NCBI RefSeq assembly: GCF_001684335.1
Contig: NZ_LOIC01000061.1
Span: 89,821-153,820 of the forward strand
Length of the DNA: 64,000 nucleotides
Direction of reading: 5' to 3'
Source of the DNA: Photorhabdus namnaonensis
GTDB lineage: Bacteria; Pseudomonadota; Gammaproteobacteria; Enterobacterales; Enterobacteriaceae
The translations under genes and the position numbers were made by a program. Below, piece by piece: positions 18,601 through 26,800 of this stretch (position 1 is its first letter; the number at the start of each line of letters is the position of its first letter). The notes under the pieces were generated by a model. It did not search any database. It saw only the letters and a program-made list of their open reading frames with translations, and was not told the origin of the DNA.

Positions 18601-20206
18601 CACCTTAGCGGATATTTTGGGCGTGAACTACACCGCGGAGGGGAAAATTATTTCCCGCACCGGCGAATCGATTGATGGTGAGGCGATTCTGCAAGAGATG
18701 CTGGAAGTGATTGGGGAGTTTAGTGGTGATCAACTGCAAGCTTTCACCAATCCAGAAAAATTACTTGATAGCCTGGAGGCGGGCATTGATATGGGCGAGG
18801 ATGGCGTCAGGTCATTTGCGGAGAGTCATGGTCTGAAAGAGAAAGCGCCCGATGAGCGTCAGGGATCAGGATCTGCGGTGAGTATCAATGGAGAAAATGC
18901 TCAGACCAATAATAAATCCAAGCCTGCATTTGGTTTTAATTCGCTTAACTTACCTAATCTGTTTGCCACGATGTTCAGCGAAGAGAAGCAGCGAGAGATG
19001 AAATCGTTAGTGGTTAACCTGAAAGAAAACCTGACGACCGATCTGCTTAATATGGAAGAAAAAACGTTTGATTTCCTGCGTGACAGCGGCCATTTGCACG
19101 GTGATGGCGATATCCATGTATCGTTGGGGAACTATAACTTCAACTGGGGAGGCGACGGTAAAGATCTCAGCGCTTATTTGGGAGATAACAACAACTTCTG
19201 GGGTGGTCGCGGTGATGATGTTTATTACTCGCTAGGGACCTCCAATATCTTTACCGGCGGTGAAGGCAATGATCTTGGCATCCTGATGGGACGTGAAAAC
19301 TGGATGTTTGGCGGTAAGGGGGATGATACCGCGGTAGTGGCCGGGCGTATTAACCATCTATTTATGGGGGAAGGCAATGACCAGATATTTGTCTTTGGTG
19401 AAGGCGGTTTTATTGATGCCGGTAACGGACAGGATTACGTTGTCACCTCCGGCAACTATAACCGGGTGGATAGTGGGGAAGGTCAGGATTATGCGGTAAT
19501 CATCGGCAATAATAATCAGGCCGAACTGGGTGGAGGCGACGATTTTGCCAGAGTATTTGGTAATCACAACCGGGTCGATGGTTATTCCGGCAATGATGCG
19601 ATTAAGCTGATGGGCTACCATGCGGTGATCAACGGTGGCGAAGGTGATGATCACTTGATAGCCGCGGCGATTTCGAAGTTCAGCCAGTTTGATGGCGGTG
19701 AAGGTCAGGATCTGCTGGTGTTAGGCGGGTATCAGAACCATTTCCGGGGCGGTGCGGGTGTGGATAGCTTTGTGGTCGGCGCAGAGGTGATTGATAACCG
19801 AGTGAGCGATATTAACGCAGAAGATATGATCCTGTTTAACGGTGTTGACTGGCAAAATCTGTGGTTCCAGCGTAGCGGATATGATCTGGTGCTGTCAGTG
19901 AATCGCCATACTCAGGACAATACCGCTCAGGGGAGATTTGAATCGGTGGGTTCAGTCACCTTTAATGATTACTTTAATGGCAATCGCGCCAAATTGGTGA
20001 CTCGGATGAGTGATAAGAACGCGTCAGGGGAGCGTGAATTTACCGCACTGTCAGATAATGCGGTGGATTCTTTGATTCAGGCCATGAGTAGTTTTGCCCC
20101 GACTGTGGGTGATAATGGTTTTATTGCGGGTCTGGGCAATCAGGAGAAAACGGCTATTGCAACGGCGTGGAGTGATGTGACGATTGGTAAAGGGAAATTT
20201 GCTTAA
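9638..20206 (+). CDS. MARTX toxin 1 (RtxA-type), with unassigned effector region
   Basis: A 3522-residue multifunctional-autoprocessing RTX toxin. In order: A-type glycine repeats (GNIxFxGAGxxN pattern, about residues 70-290 and 560-670); about 34 B-type 19-residue repeats (about 685-1330); a charged coiled coil (about 1453-1680) ending at GSGLSG; an effector region (about 1728-2388); a cysteine protease domain (about 2430-2600) with His2507 in VGHGRD and Cys2556 in IVGCSL; a conserved C-terminal region; and C repeats (about 3155-3385). The protease of such toxins is activated by inositol hexakisphosphate in host cells and releases effectors at leucines. The His-Cys spacing of 49 equals that of the Vibrio cholerae toxin. 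The effector region has no cysteine and matches no MARTX cargo I know. The start has AAGGGA about 8 bp upstream. No rtxC or transporter gene is adjacent. Confidence 0.95.
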   Translation: MGKSSNRSTEYFFTGKYYDDDDGNNIVAIGVGGVIYAKGGDDRITLGSIGATVYADSGNKVVNGGAGYLKIVDKEGNLSVHGAAGYSGIDKSGNGDISFAGVAGGVAIDHRGSHGNLNFSGAAAYNGLSRKGQSGEVIFEGVGGYNELWHETNQGNLSFFGAGAGNKIDRTWYDHYEKSHGDVKFEGGGAANSISSRVENGNINFTGAGVDNHIIRKGREGNIILHGAGASNRIERLRQSQDQYGRTHGNIEFEGAGGYNRIYSDVAHGDISFDGAGAYNEISRIGADNGSRDGALEYAKAEEIVLTTATIGGKWLQQSQHQQVIGIKSIAEPNTYLFALADEMYTKLVKVQLQNDPETGKLGYYATSWYKEGNHLNNLAAENISSSNGFFDICSNGGYRLFNLIFEHHQPVTIQHTVEEDLQENQWVTYAGGTNARAGDVTLIDAKMHGHAIHSGGLVLDVSAVKSNRQPNTYIYAKYVESYTKVVMVELVNNPETGALQYYASAWYKEGDHTGNLAVEDFSPKNGYRSMDVGGYSLTHLQYKVNSVCRVSEHLAHTEEYSHQELVKSSTDMGDSSGDINFKGMGGGNVITSSVTRGNVNFEGTGAANVIVKRGEEGNLTFRGAGLANVLVHQSQHGEMDVYAGGAANVLVRIGDGRYLAHLLAIGNISIHQGNGDSRVIMFGGYNTHSQIGNGSANWLGAGGFNVMTQTGEGKVSSVLVGGANVLTKLGAGDLVAGMLGGVNIITHLHDDEISATTAVALGGANILTKKGRGSAIALMGGGANVFTHIGNGSTTGVMLGGANILTKVGNGDATGIMLGVGNVLTHIGGGQTLGVMGAAGNIFTKVGDGNAIAAMIGAGNIFTHAGSGDAWGLMGGLGNVFTKVGDGKALALMIAAGNVFTHIGDEMSVALMLAKGNIATKVGNGMTLAAMIGEANVMTHIGNGSTFAAMIGQGNILTKAGNDLTFGLMVGEANIYSHLGSGTSIGLFAGELNVMTKIGDGTTLAAMFGQANIMTHSGNGLTGVLALGEANIVTKVGDDFMGVVAAAEANVITHKGSSTTAGVLFGKGNILTKVGDGITVGLLISDVGNIMTHVGDGTTVGFAKGKANIITKVGNGTGVNAVWGEANILTQVGDGDRYNFAKGKANIITKVGNKQEVTVVQGDANIIAHVGQGDDYTGAWGKANVITKVGDGRNVVLAKADANIVTQVGNGDSLNALWSKGNIVTKVGDGMQVTAAKGRANITTTVGDGLSVIATYGDFNINTKVGDGVSVNTAWGEYNVNTKVGQGLNVAIMKGKGNANIHVGDGLGINASYARNNVAIKVGNGDFYTLSIAESNTQSHNLSFLFKTIRQTVLGVEGSQAINYLLHGNEANSSGTNRGRGAINLTEVSAIDGFQMNAIDEVGSDLRDKLSGSVTQVETPDTEAIQNALCIGDEVDSTQSESSSQADAVVKYAKQDSAEQNALSDKEKAEENHRILEQERDDQLKIISKSHFQLESTNQNALNTNGQVQRDEMSGESRAVTKELLSMTQRLNALNDYGNYSGQSGDEWRKRFATGYLNRTQEKLDDTKFISQKKLADLQPCLIDNQQQVKKAIGKSEAGLEQSYQNIKNTDDNIEDARTEARSRQKEADSQRLRAAKAESDAYAVYEEAKQRGEYDSAVAKNKAAQIQADAKGAKQAGGVKPDRNGAPGSGLSGTAYTAIEVVKPKSHINPESKTEANGWNSEDLTLTATDLAALSGARQAVNRLQIDKGVRVENVGASVISLLTGTSSDRVVEPTSHQPRKLTTKTAVISGINLQGLGQTAGGDSLKSHASILREFYPFLLSQGDKRFIDSTKRYLGQINTDRPSKALAAVREAFNNTVEQPDERHVLQLEQALAHWQQHDPNEFARRGRLVKSLRFEMGERVAYLQAKRAEPVGILGISLAPAHIAQFDQQVSFDGFGRVVGLKGDITQSEINRLTDLQIKPLTQINSAAEREAPKTESESLIVFVSRLRQEAIPEGMPLAERAKNLWLSGQVTRQETIKLFEDAVTQLQAHPELHFLAQQLLTDARKEKATGQYIDNLFGRHFDSELAYELVKTASPEARDAAQRTGNFLVREFERWISGYYPDQVVRDKHIAAKMRLFARAINQDFRPWFSRVPEVTTFLDEPTFVHFKAMMTTVNNGFDVIKVPFLSVKMAITSGMGMDRTAWKLEGDRFYEDVITKARSTSYELTAGADVRYRVEVTGKLTNDYGTALPYQPANGKHDDFLFGRKVAADRILVPGWETKFERNALAQGHSVVTGASGSTNIMVHLNNYIAREQSDFSAGQGYLNTLSFLVFDGGHSVNESLAVYQALQAVGDERKQILNSYTANYRDLVDIAGEEGKVWVSQALDNAFQETGEFYQKHVRVKPQSRPAVEELDGLSGKNKRPEPTIIDDPHQDKKMSRPLGDWQVEKVTPQADGRETRFDGQIIIQMEDDPVVAKAAANLAGKHSDSSVVIQLDSRGKYRVVYGDLVRLSGKLRWQIVGHGRDASEQNNIRLSGYAADELATRLTRFYQEFNLGKSLTRKPDHISIVGCSLISDDQRDGFARRFITVLDKQGIRSDVSARSSEVAVDAGGRKFTRDQHNQWVNNLSDNKVVLSWNGQNELSTHTEQVRRGIAESDINLSKVGHTEADTVIKGAITGHNEVLVQPKRRENTIQVAPDDQSNNQLSYSGNIQVNVGDGEFTSFNWGTSNVGIKVGSGGFKSLAFGDNNVMAHIGNGDSKHSFDIAGYQALEGAQMFIGNRNVSFNQGRSNDLIVMMDKSIPTPPLVNPFDGAARIAHVLQGVAGFSADQDWLAAQDQQWTIAGAKRFVEDMSGLDQTSSVDYNTLTDLDSQHERSSRGLKHDAELTLNKKFNQWLGEHGNGTGMGKISRIAQFRQVNQKLAFNFAVGGRGADIQVTTGNWNLMFGDHIQSILDTNLGSLFGLMTQQYSATGMAKTTFTYNPKDLPRQLKNKLIGRLASVNADTTLADILGVNYTAEGKIISRTGESIDGEAILQEMLEVIGEFSGDQLQAFTNPEKLLDSLEAGIDMGEDGVRSFAESHGLKEKAPDERQGSGSAVSINGENAQTNNKSKPAFGFNSLNLPNLFATMFSEEKQREMKSLVVNLKENLTTDLLNMEEKTFDFLRDSGHLHGDGDIHVSLGNYNFNWGGDGKDLSAYLGDNNNFWGGRGDDVYYSLGTSNIFTGGEGNDLGILMGRENWMFGGKGDDTAVVAGRINHLFMGEGNDQIFVFGEGGFIDAGNGQDYVVTSGNYNRVDSGEGQDYAVIIGNNNQAELGGGDDFARVFGNHNRVDGYSGNDAIKLMGYHAVINGGEGDDHLIAAAISKFSQFDGGEGQDLLVLGGYQNHFRGGAGVDSFVVGAEVIDNRVSDINAEDMILFNGVDWQNLWFQRSGYDLVLSVNRHTQDNTAQGRFESVGSVTFNDYFNGNRAKLVTRMSDKNASGEREFTALSDNAVDSLIQAMSSFAPTVGDNGFIAGLGNQEKTAIATAWSDVTIGKGKFA

Positions 20207-20254
20207 TTAACTCTTTATTAGCTCTTTCTATAAGTCAGTAAAAAAGTTGTTATA

Positions 20255-20286
20255 AAAATGGCTCACAGAAAGGTGGGCCATTTTTT
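20255..20286 (+). terminator. Terminator of MARTX 1
   Basis: A 12-bp stem (AAAATGGCTCAC / GTGGGCCATTTT with one G-T pair) and a 6-nt loop, followed by more T residues. Almost the same sequence follows MARTX 2, so the 3' flank was duplicated with the gene. Confidence 0.88.
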
Positions 20287-20588
20287 GTTTTATATTTTGA
20301 TTAAGTTTTTCTATTTTATTTAAAAACAGGGTTATTATTATCGAATTGATTGTAATAATTTATTATTTTTTTCATAGTGATTCTGTAATAGATAAGTTAA
20401 ATATCTGTGGTGTTTTTATGTTTTAAATATTAATAAATTACTCTATAAATATTTTATTTTTCAAATTTGAATAAAAATTGTCTATGATTAATTTAATGCT
20501 ATTTTATTAACTGAGTTAGCACTAATAGTCATGATGGTGAGTATTAGGAAGTGTCAGGGGGGATAAAAAGACTTTTTGTGGGTGGATA

Positions 20589-20616
20589 TTGCTTTTGCAT
20601 TTCTACTCTATATTAT
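20589..20616 (+). promoter_or_regulatory. Predicted sigma-70 promoter of MARTX 2 leader
   Basis: TTGCTT (20589-20594) and TATTAT (20611-20616) with a 16-bp spacer, at the same place relative to the conserved leader as in MARTX 1. Confidence 0.5.
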
Positions 20617-20674
20617 CTCGCAAAATTTATTCAGCTCATTAATCACAAATTTACTCAAAGAACTCGTAGATACA

Positions 20675-20706
20675 TAAACTCAGGATTCATCTGAGTTTAA
20701 TTTTTT
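20675..20706 (+). terminator. Terminator-like hairpin in the MARTX 2 leader (putative attenuator)
   Basis: TAAACTCAG and CTGAGTTTA form a perfect 9-bp stem with a 7-nt loop, followed after one A by six T residues. It lies 60 bp after the predicted promoter and 149 bp before the toxin ATG. It is the counterpart of the hairpin at 9255 and differs by a compensated base pair. Confidence 0.62.
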
Positions 20707-20790
20707 ATTTATTTCGCATTATTTTATTAATAAGTTTTTATTAGGTAAAAAATGGCTGGAGAATTTATGTAAAATATCTTTTATATCAAT

Positions 20791-20809
20791 AAACACCAGT
20801 GTGTTTTTT
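20791..20809 (+). promoter_or_regulatory. Small terminator-like hairpin near the MARTX 2 start
   Basis: AAACAC, loop CAGT, GTGTTT, then three more T residues. It ends 45 bp before the start codon. The stem is only 6 bp, so a regulatory role is uncertain. Confidence 0.35.
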
Positions 20810-20854
20810 CTTTATTTCGCTGAACTGCAATGAAAATAATCTAAAGGATTTCTT

Positions 20855-23800
20855 ATGGGTAAATCATCAAATCGTGGTACGCAATACTTTTTCACTGGGA
20901 AGTATCTTGCTGATGACGATAATAATAATATTAATGCTATTGGATTTGGTGGTCATATTTATGCGCATGGCGGGGATGATCATATCACCCTCGGTTCAAT
21001 TGCGGCGAAGGTGCATACCGATGTAGGGCATGACACGGTGGTCGGTGGGGCGGCCTATCTAGAAATAGAGGATTCTAAGGGTGATTTGTCTGTCAAAGGG
21101 GGTACCGGTTACGCGCATATTGATAAGCATGGTGATGGTAGCATTATATTTTCTGGCGCTGCCGGGAGTATTGCTGTGGAGCACTCAGGTAACTATGGTA
21201 ACTTGAATTTTTCTGGTGCGGCGGCTTATAACAGTTTGAATCGTAAAGGTTTGATGGGCGATGTCGATTTTACCGGGGTGGGGGGCTACAACAAATTATG
21301 GCATGAAACCAATCAGGGTAATTTGTATTTTGCCGGAGCTGGTGCGAATAATAAAATCGACCGTACCTGGTTGAAACGTTATCAGGGTTCTCAAGGTAAT
21401 GTAACGTTTAATGGCGCAGGGGCGGCAAATCGTGTCAGTTCGTGGGTGGAGCGTGGTGATATTACGTTTACCGGTATAGGTGCTAATAATCACATCATAC
21501 GTAAGGGTAAAGAAGGGAATATTATCTTACATGGCGCAGGTGCATCAAACCGAATTGAACGTTTGCGTCAACGTCAGGATCAATACCCGCAAACCCGTGG
21601 CGATATTATTTTCTCGGGCGTTGGTGGTTACAATAAGATTTATTCTGATGTTGCTCATGGCAATATCAATTTTTCTGGTGTGGGTGCTTACAATGAAATC
21701 ACCAGATCAAGTACCCATGATATTTATCATGGTGAAGCAATTGGTGGGGTATTGGAATATGCCAGGGCCGAAGAGGTTGTATTAACAACCGCGATGATGG
21801 GAGGAAGTTTTCTGCGGGAACCTCAGCAAGTGATGGGTATTAAATCCACAACAGAGTTAAATACTTATCTCTTTGCATATACCGATAATCGGTATACTCA
21901 TATTAGCAAAATTCAACTTCTAAATGATCCTGTCACCGGTAAACTCAATTATTACCCTACGTCTTGGTATAAAATAGGCAATCATCTTAAGGATCTCGCG
22001 TCGCAAAATATCTATTCATCTAATGGGTTTATCGATATAAATGTTAATAATGCTTATCGTCTTTTCAATTTAGTGGTTGAATATCAGAAACTCATCACTG
22101 TTCATAGCGTAGAAGAAAACTTACTGGAAAATGAGTGGGTAACTTATATCGTTGGGGCGGACGTCAAGGCAGAAGATATTACCCTCTCTGATGCGAAAAT
22201 GGAGGGACATTTTGTTTTTTCCAATCGCCAGAAAGTGGATGCTTCCGCAGTGAAGTGGAACCGTCAACCGAATACTTATGTGTATGCCAAATATATAGAG
22301 TCGTATACCAAAGTGGTGCAAGTTGAATTAGCAAATGATCCTGAAACAGATTCACTGAAATATTTGACCAGAGCGTGGTACAAAGCGGGTGATCATACCG
22401 GAGATTTGTCTAATGAAGATTTTTCTTTGGCAAATGGTTATCACCCCATAGAAGCAGGTGGTTGTACTCTCAGCCAACTCCGATATCAGTTCGATACGGT
22501 ATACAGTATCTCTGAACAGTTAGAACACACGGAAGAATTGGATAAACAGAATATCGGTGAGAGTTCGGGGAACGTTAATTTTAACGGTGCGGGTGGCGGC
22601 AACGTTATTCAATCCAGTGTTACGCGCGGCAATGTCAATTTTGTCGGCGGTGGGGCGGCTAACGTCATTGTAAGAGGTGGTGAAGAGGGAGATCTGTCAT
22701 TTCATGGGGGCGGTTTAGCAAACGTCATTGTTCACCAAAGCCGGCGTGGAAGCATGAATGTTAACGCTAGCGGTGCGGCTAACCTACTCGTGCGGATCGG
22801 TAATGGTCGATATCTGGCCCATCTTCTGGCGGTTGGCAATATTTCGATCCACAAAGGTAATGGTGAAAGCCGGGTTACTATGTTGGGTGGTTACAACACC
22901 CATACCCAAATAGGTAATGGCAGCGCGAATTGGTCCGCGATGGGTGGCTTTAATATCATGACTCAGGCAGGTCACGGGGATGTGTATTCCGTACTTTTCG
23001 GCGGCGCTAATGTATTGACTAAGCTTGGTGCTGGTGAGCTGGTATCCGGTATGTTCGGTGGCGCGAATATTATCACCCACATTAGTGATGAGACTAGAAC
23101 GTCAGATACTACGGTTATTGCGTTGGGCGGAGCCAATGTTCTGACCAAGAAAGGGGCGGGTAATGCGCTAACGCTGATGGGGGGAGGCGCCAACGTATTG
23201 ACGCACATTGGTGACGGCGACACAACAGGGGTGATGCTAGGCGGCGCTAATATCCTGACCAAAGTTGGCAACGGTGATGTGGTTGGCATTATGTTCGGTA
23301 TGGGTAACTTGCTTACTCATGTTGGTGACGGTCAAACATTGGGGGTGATGGGGGCTGCCGGCAATATTTTTACTAAAGTCGGCGGTGGGGAAACGCTTGC
23401 TGTCATGATGGGTAAAGGCAATCTTTTTACTCATGTTGGCAACGATGATGTTTGGGGACTGATGGGCGGGATAGCTAATGTCTTTACTAAAGTGGGAGAT
23501 GGTAATGCATTAGCTTTGATGGTTGCCTCCGGTAATGTGTTTACCCACATTGGTGATGGGAGAAGTGTCGCCTTGATGCTGGCGAAAGGCAATATCGCGA
23601 CTAAAGTGGGTAACGGCATAACCTTGGCCGCGATGATAGGTGATGCGAATGTGATGACCCACATCGGTGATGGCAATACCTTTGCCGCTTTGATCGGCAG
23701 TGCCAATGTGTTGACCAAGGTCGGTAATGATCTGACAACCGCCTTGATGATGGGTAAAGCTAATGTCTATTCCCATGTGGGTGATGGCCCCAGTGTTGGT

Positions 23801-26800
23801 TTGTTTGCCGGTGAGCTGAACGCGATGACTAAAGTCGGTGATGGTACAACGTTGGCAGTCATGTCAGGTAAAGCCAATATCATGACTCATTTCGGCAATG
23901 GCTTAACCGGTGCGTTAGCGTTGGGGGAAAAGAATATTGTCACCAAAATCGGCGATGATTTTATGGGGGTTATTGCCGCAAAGAAAGCTAACGTTATCAC
24001 TCATGTGGGCAACGGGATAACCGCTGGCGTACTGCTTGGCGAAGGCAATATTCTGACTAAAGTGGGGGAAGGGACGACTGTTGGCTTACTGGTATCGGAT
24101 GTGGGGAATGTGATGACCCATGTTGGTGATGGTACAACCGTGGGATTCGCTAAAGGTAAAGCTAATATCATTACCAAAATGGGGAACGGCGCTGGTATTA
24201 ACGCGGTTTGGGGGGAGGCCAATGTTCTAACCCAGGTGGGTGATGGTGATCGTAATAACTTCGCGCGAGGTAAAGCGAACATCGTGACCAAAGTAGGGGA
24301 TGGACAAGAAGCGACGATCGTTCAGGGTGACGTTAATATTATCACTCATGTTGGTGACGGTGATGATTACACCGGTGCCTGGGGCGCTGCGAATGTTATT
24401 ACTAAAGTAGGTACCGGGCGCAATGTTCTCCTTGCCAAAGGTGAAGCTAACATTGTGACTCAGGTGGGTAACGGAGACAGTTTTAATGCCCTATGGAGTG
24501 ACGGAAATATTGTCACCAAAGTGGGTGACGGCATTCAGGTTACCGTAGCAAAAGGCAAAGCAAATATCACGACCACGGTGGGCAAGGGGTTAAGTGTCAC
24601 GGCGGCTCACGGCGACCTTAACATCAATACGAAAATGGGTAAGGGGATTTCGGTTAATCTGGCGTGGGGCAATGGTAATGTCGAGACTAAAGTTGGGGAT
24701 GGTCTCAATGTTGCAGTCATGAAAGGCGAAAACAATGCCAATATTCATCTTGGTGATGGTTTGACCGTCAATGCTGCTTATGCCCGTAATAATGTGGCGA
24801 TTAAAGTGGGTAATGGGGATTTTTACAGTCTGGCGGTCAGTAACCTTGAAACTGATAAACTCTCCCTCTTTTTTGACAGTATCAAACAGACTGCATTAGG
24901 TGTGGGAGGCAGTCAGGCAATTAGCTATTTGGTTCGCGGTGATGAAGCGAATGCCTCCGGCGTACTTAAAAATCGTGGTGCAATTAATGTGGCGGAAATT
25001 TCTGCTATTAATGGTTTTGACATGGAGCAGGTCGAACAAATAGGTTCAGACTTAAATTACCAGCTCAGTGGTTCTGTGTCAGATATCGCGATGCCTGATA
25101 TTGACTCGGTTGAAGGCGCTTTGAATCGGAGAATCAAATCGGTATCAAGCCGGGATGGAAATCTGATCATCAACGGTGATTTTGAACAAGGTGATCAAGG
25201 CTGGCGGTCAACTAAGGGTATTGAGGCTTACAGTCCAGCGAGCGCTTATGGTTTTGATAATGCGGGATATGGCGATCGGATCACTGAACTTGACGCTGAA
25301 GTTAACACCATCCTCTATCAAGATCTACAAAATCTGTATCAGGGAGATGTGGTTGTGTTGAGCTTCGATTTTACCGCGCGTCCAAAAATTTCCGCTGATA
25401 ATGGCATGGAGGTTTTTTGGAATGGTGAACGGGTATTCTCGGCGTCTGGTGAGCAATCGGCATGGCAAAACAAAACGTTGAGGCTAATGGCGAAAGAGGG
25501 GAGTAACCGAATCGAATTTAAAGGTACCGGCCAGAATGATGGGGTCGGTTACCTGCTGGATAACGTTATGGCGAAATCCGAAGAATCATTGATTATCAAT
25601 GGTGATTTTGAACAAGATGACCAAGGTTGGCAATCAACTCATGATATTGAGGCATATCTATCGGCAAGCGCTTATGGTTTTGATGATGCGGAACATGGAA
25701 CACGGGTCAGTGAACTTGATGTTGAAACTAACACCACGATTTACCAGGACCTGCAAAATTTATACGCAGGGGAAGTGATTTTACTGAGTTTTGATTTTGC
25801 CAATCGCCATAATATCCTTCTCGCCAACAATGGCATGGAGGTTTTCTGGAATAGTGAACGGGTATTCTCAACCTCTGGAGATGTCACGGAATGGCAAAAC
25901 GAAACGCTGCAATTAACGGCGAAAGCGGGCAGTAATCGAATTGAGTTTAAAGGGACAGGCTTAAATGATGGTATAGGCTATCTGCTGGATAACGTTGTGG
26001 CGAAATCTGGGGGGGTATTACCAACTGGGGTCATTCCTGAATATGTGAAACAAGATAAAGCGGCGCAAAATGCGTTAAACGATAAAGCCAAAGCGGAAAA
26101 AAATCGTCTGCTGCTGGAACAGGAAAAAGATAAACAGCTGGCAGTCGTGACAAAATTACAATCCCAATTGGAATCAACAGATCAGAATGCGCTGAATACT
26201 CAGGGGCAGGAGCAGAGTCGTGCGGTAAAAGAGGAGGCGCAGTTGGTAACGGATGAACTGATTGCCATGACTCAAGGTTTGGATCAGCTTGATAGTGATG
26301 TAGACCGTCATCGGCCATCAGGCGAACAGTGGTGCAATCGTTTCGCCGGTGGGTTGCTAAACCGCGTTCAGGATAAATTAAACGCAGTAAATTCTGCTAC
26401 TCAACGGCAGTTGGGTGATGCACAGAAGATCATCGTCGCTAACCAACAAGAAGTCGAAAAAGCGGTTGCCAAATCGGAAGCCGGAGCGGCAAAAAGTGAA
26501 CAGCATCGTGTCGTTGCAAGTCAAGATGTGATGGATGCGCAAACAGATACAGCGTGGAGAAAAGAAGAGGCGCTTTCGCAGCGACAGCGGGCCGAAAAAG
26601 CGAAAAATGATGCTAATACTGCTTATCAGCATGCTGAGAGTCGTGGCAAACGTGACATTGTTGAAGCTGAAAATAAAGTCACTCAGGTACAAGCTGATGC
26701 CAAAGGCGCGAAGCAGAGTGATCATGCCAAGCCAGAACGTCAGGGGGCGGAGGGCAGTGGTTTGTCAGGAGAGGCTTATAAGCCAAAGCGTAATATAGAA

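Larger units (their letters stand above)
20287..20854 (+). other. Leader region of MARTX gene 2
   Basis: No gene in this 568-bp stretch. From about 20546 it aligns with the MARTX 1 leader: the GGGG-rich block followed by AGACTTTTTGTG, the promoter-like pair, the hairpin and the block reading ATCTTTTATATCA all recur. The segment between that block and the toxin start is about 170 bp shorter than in MARTX 1. Confidence 0.6.
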
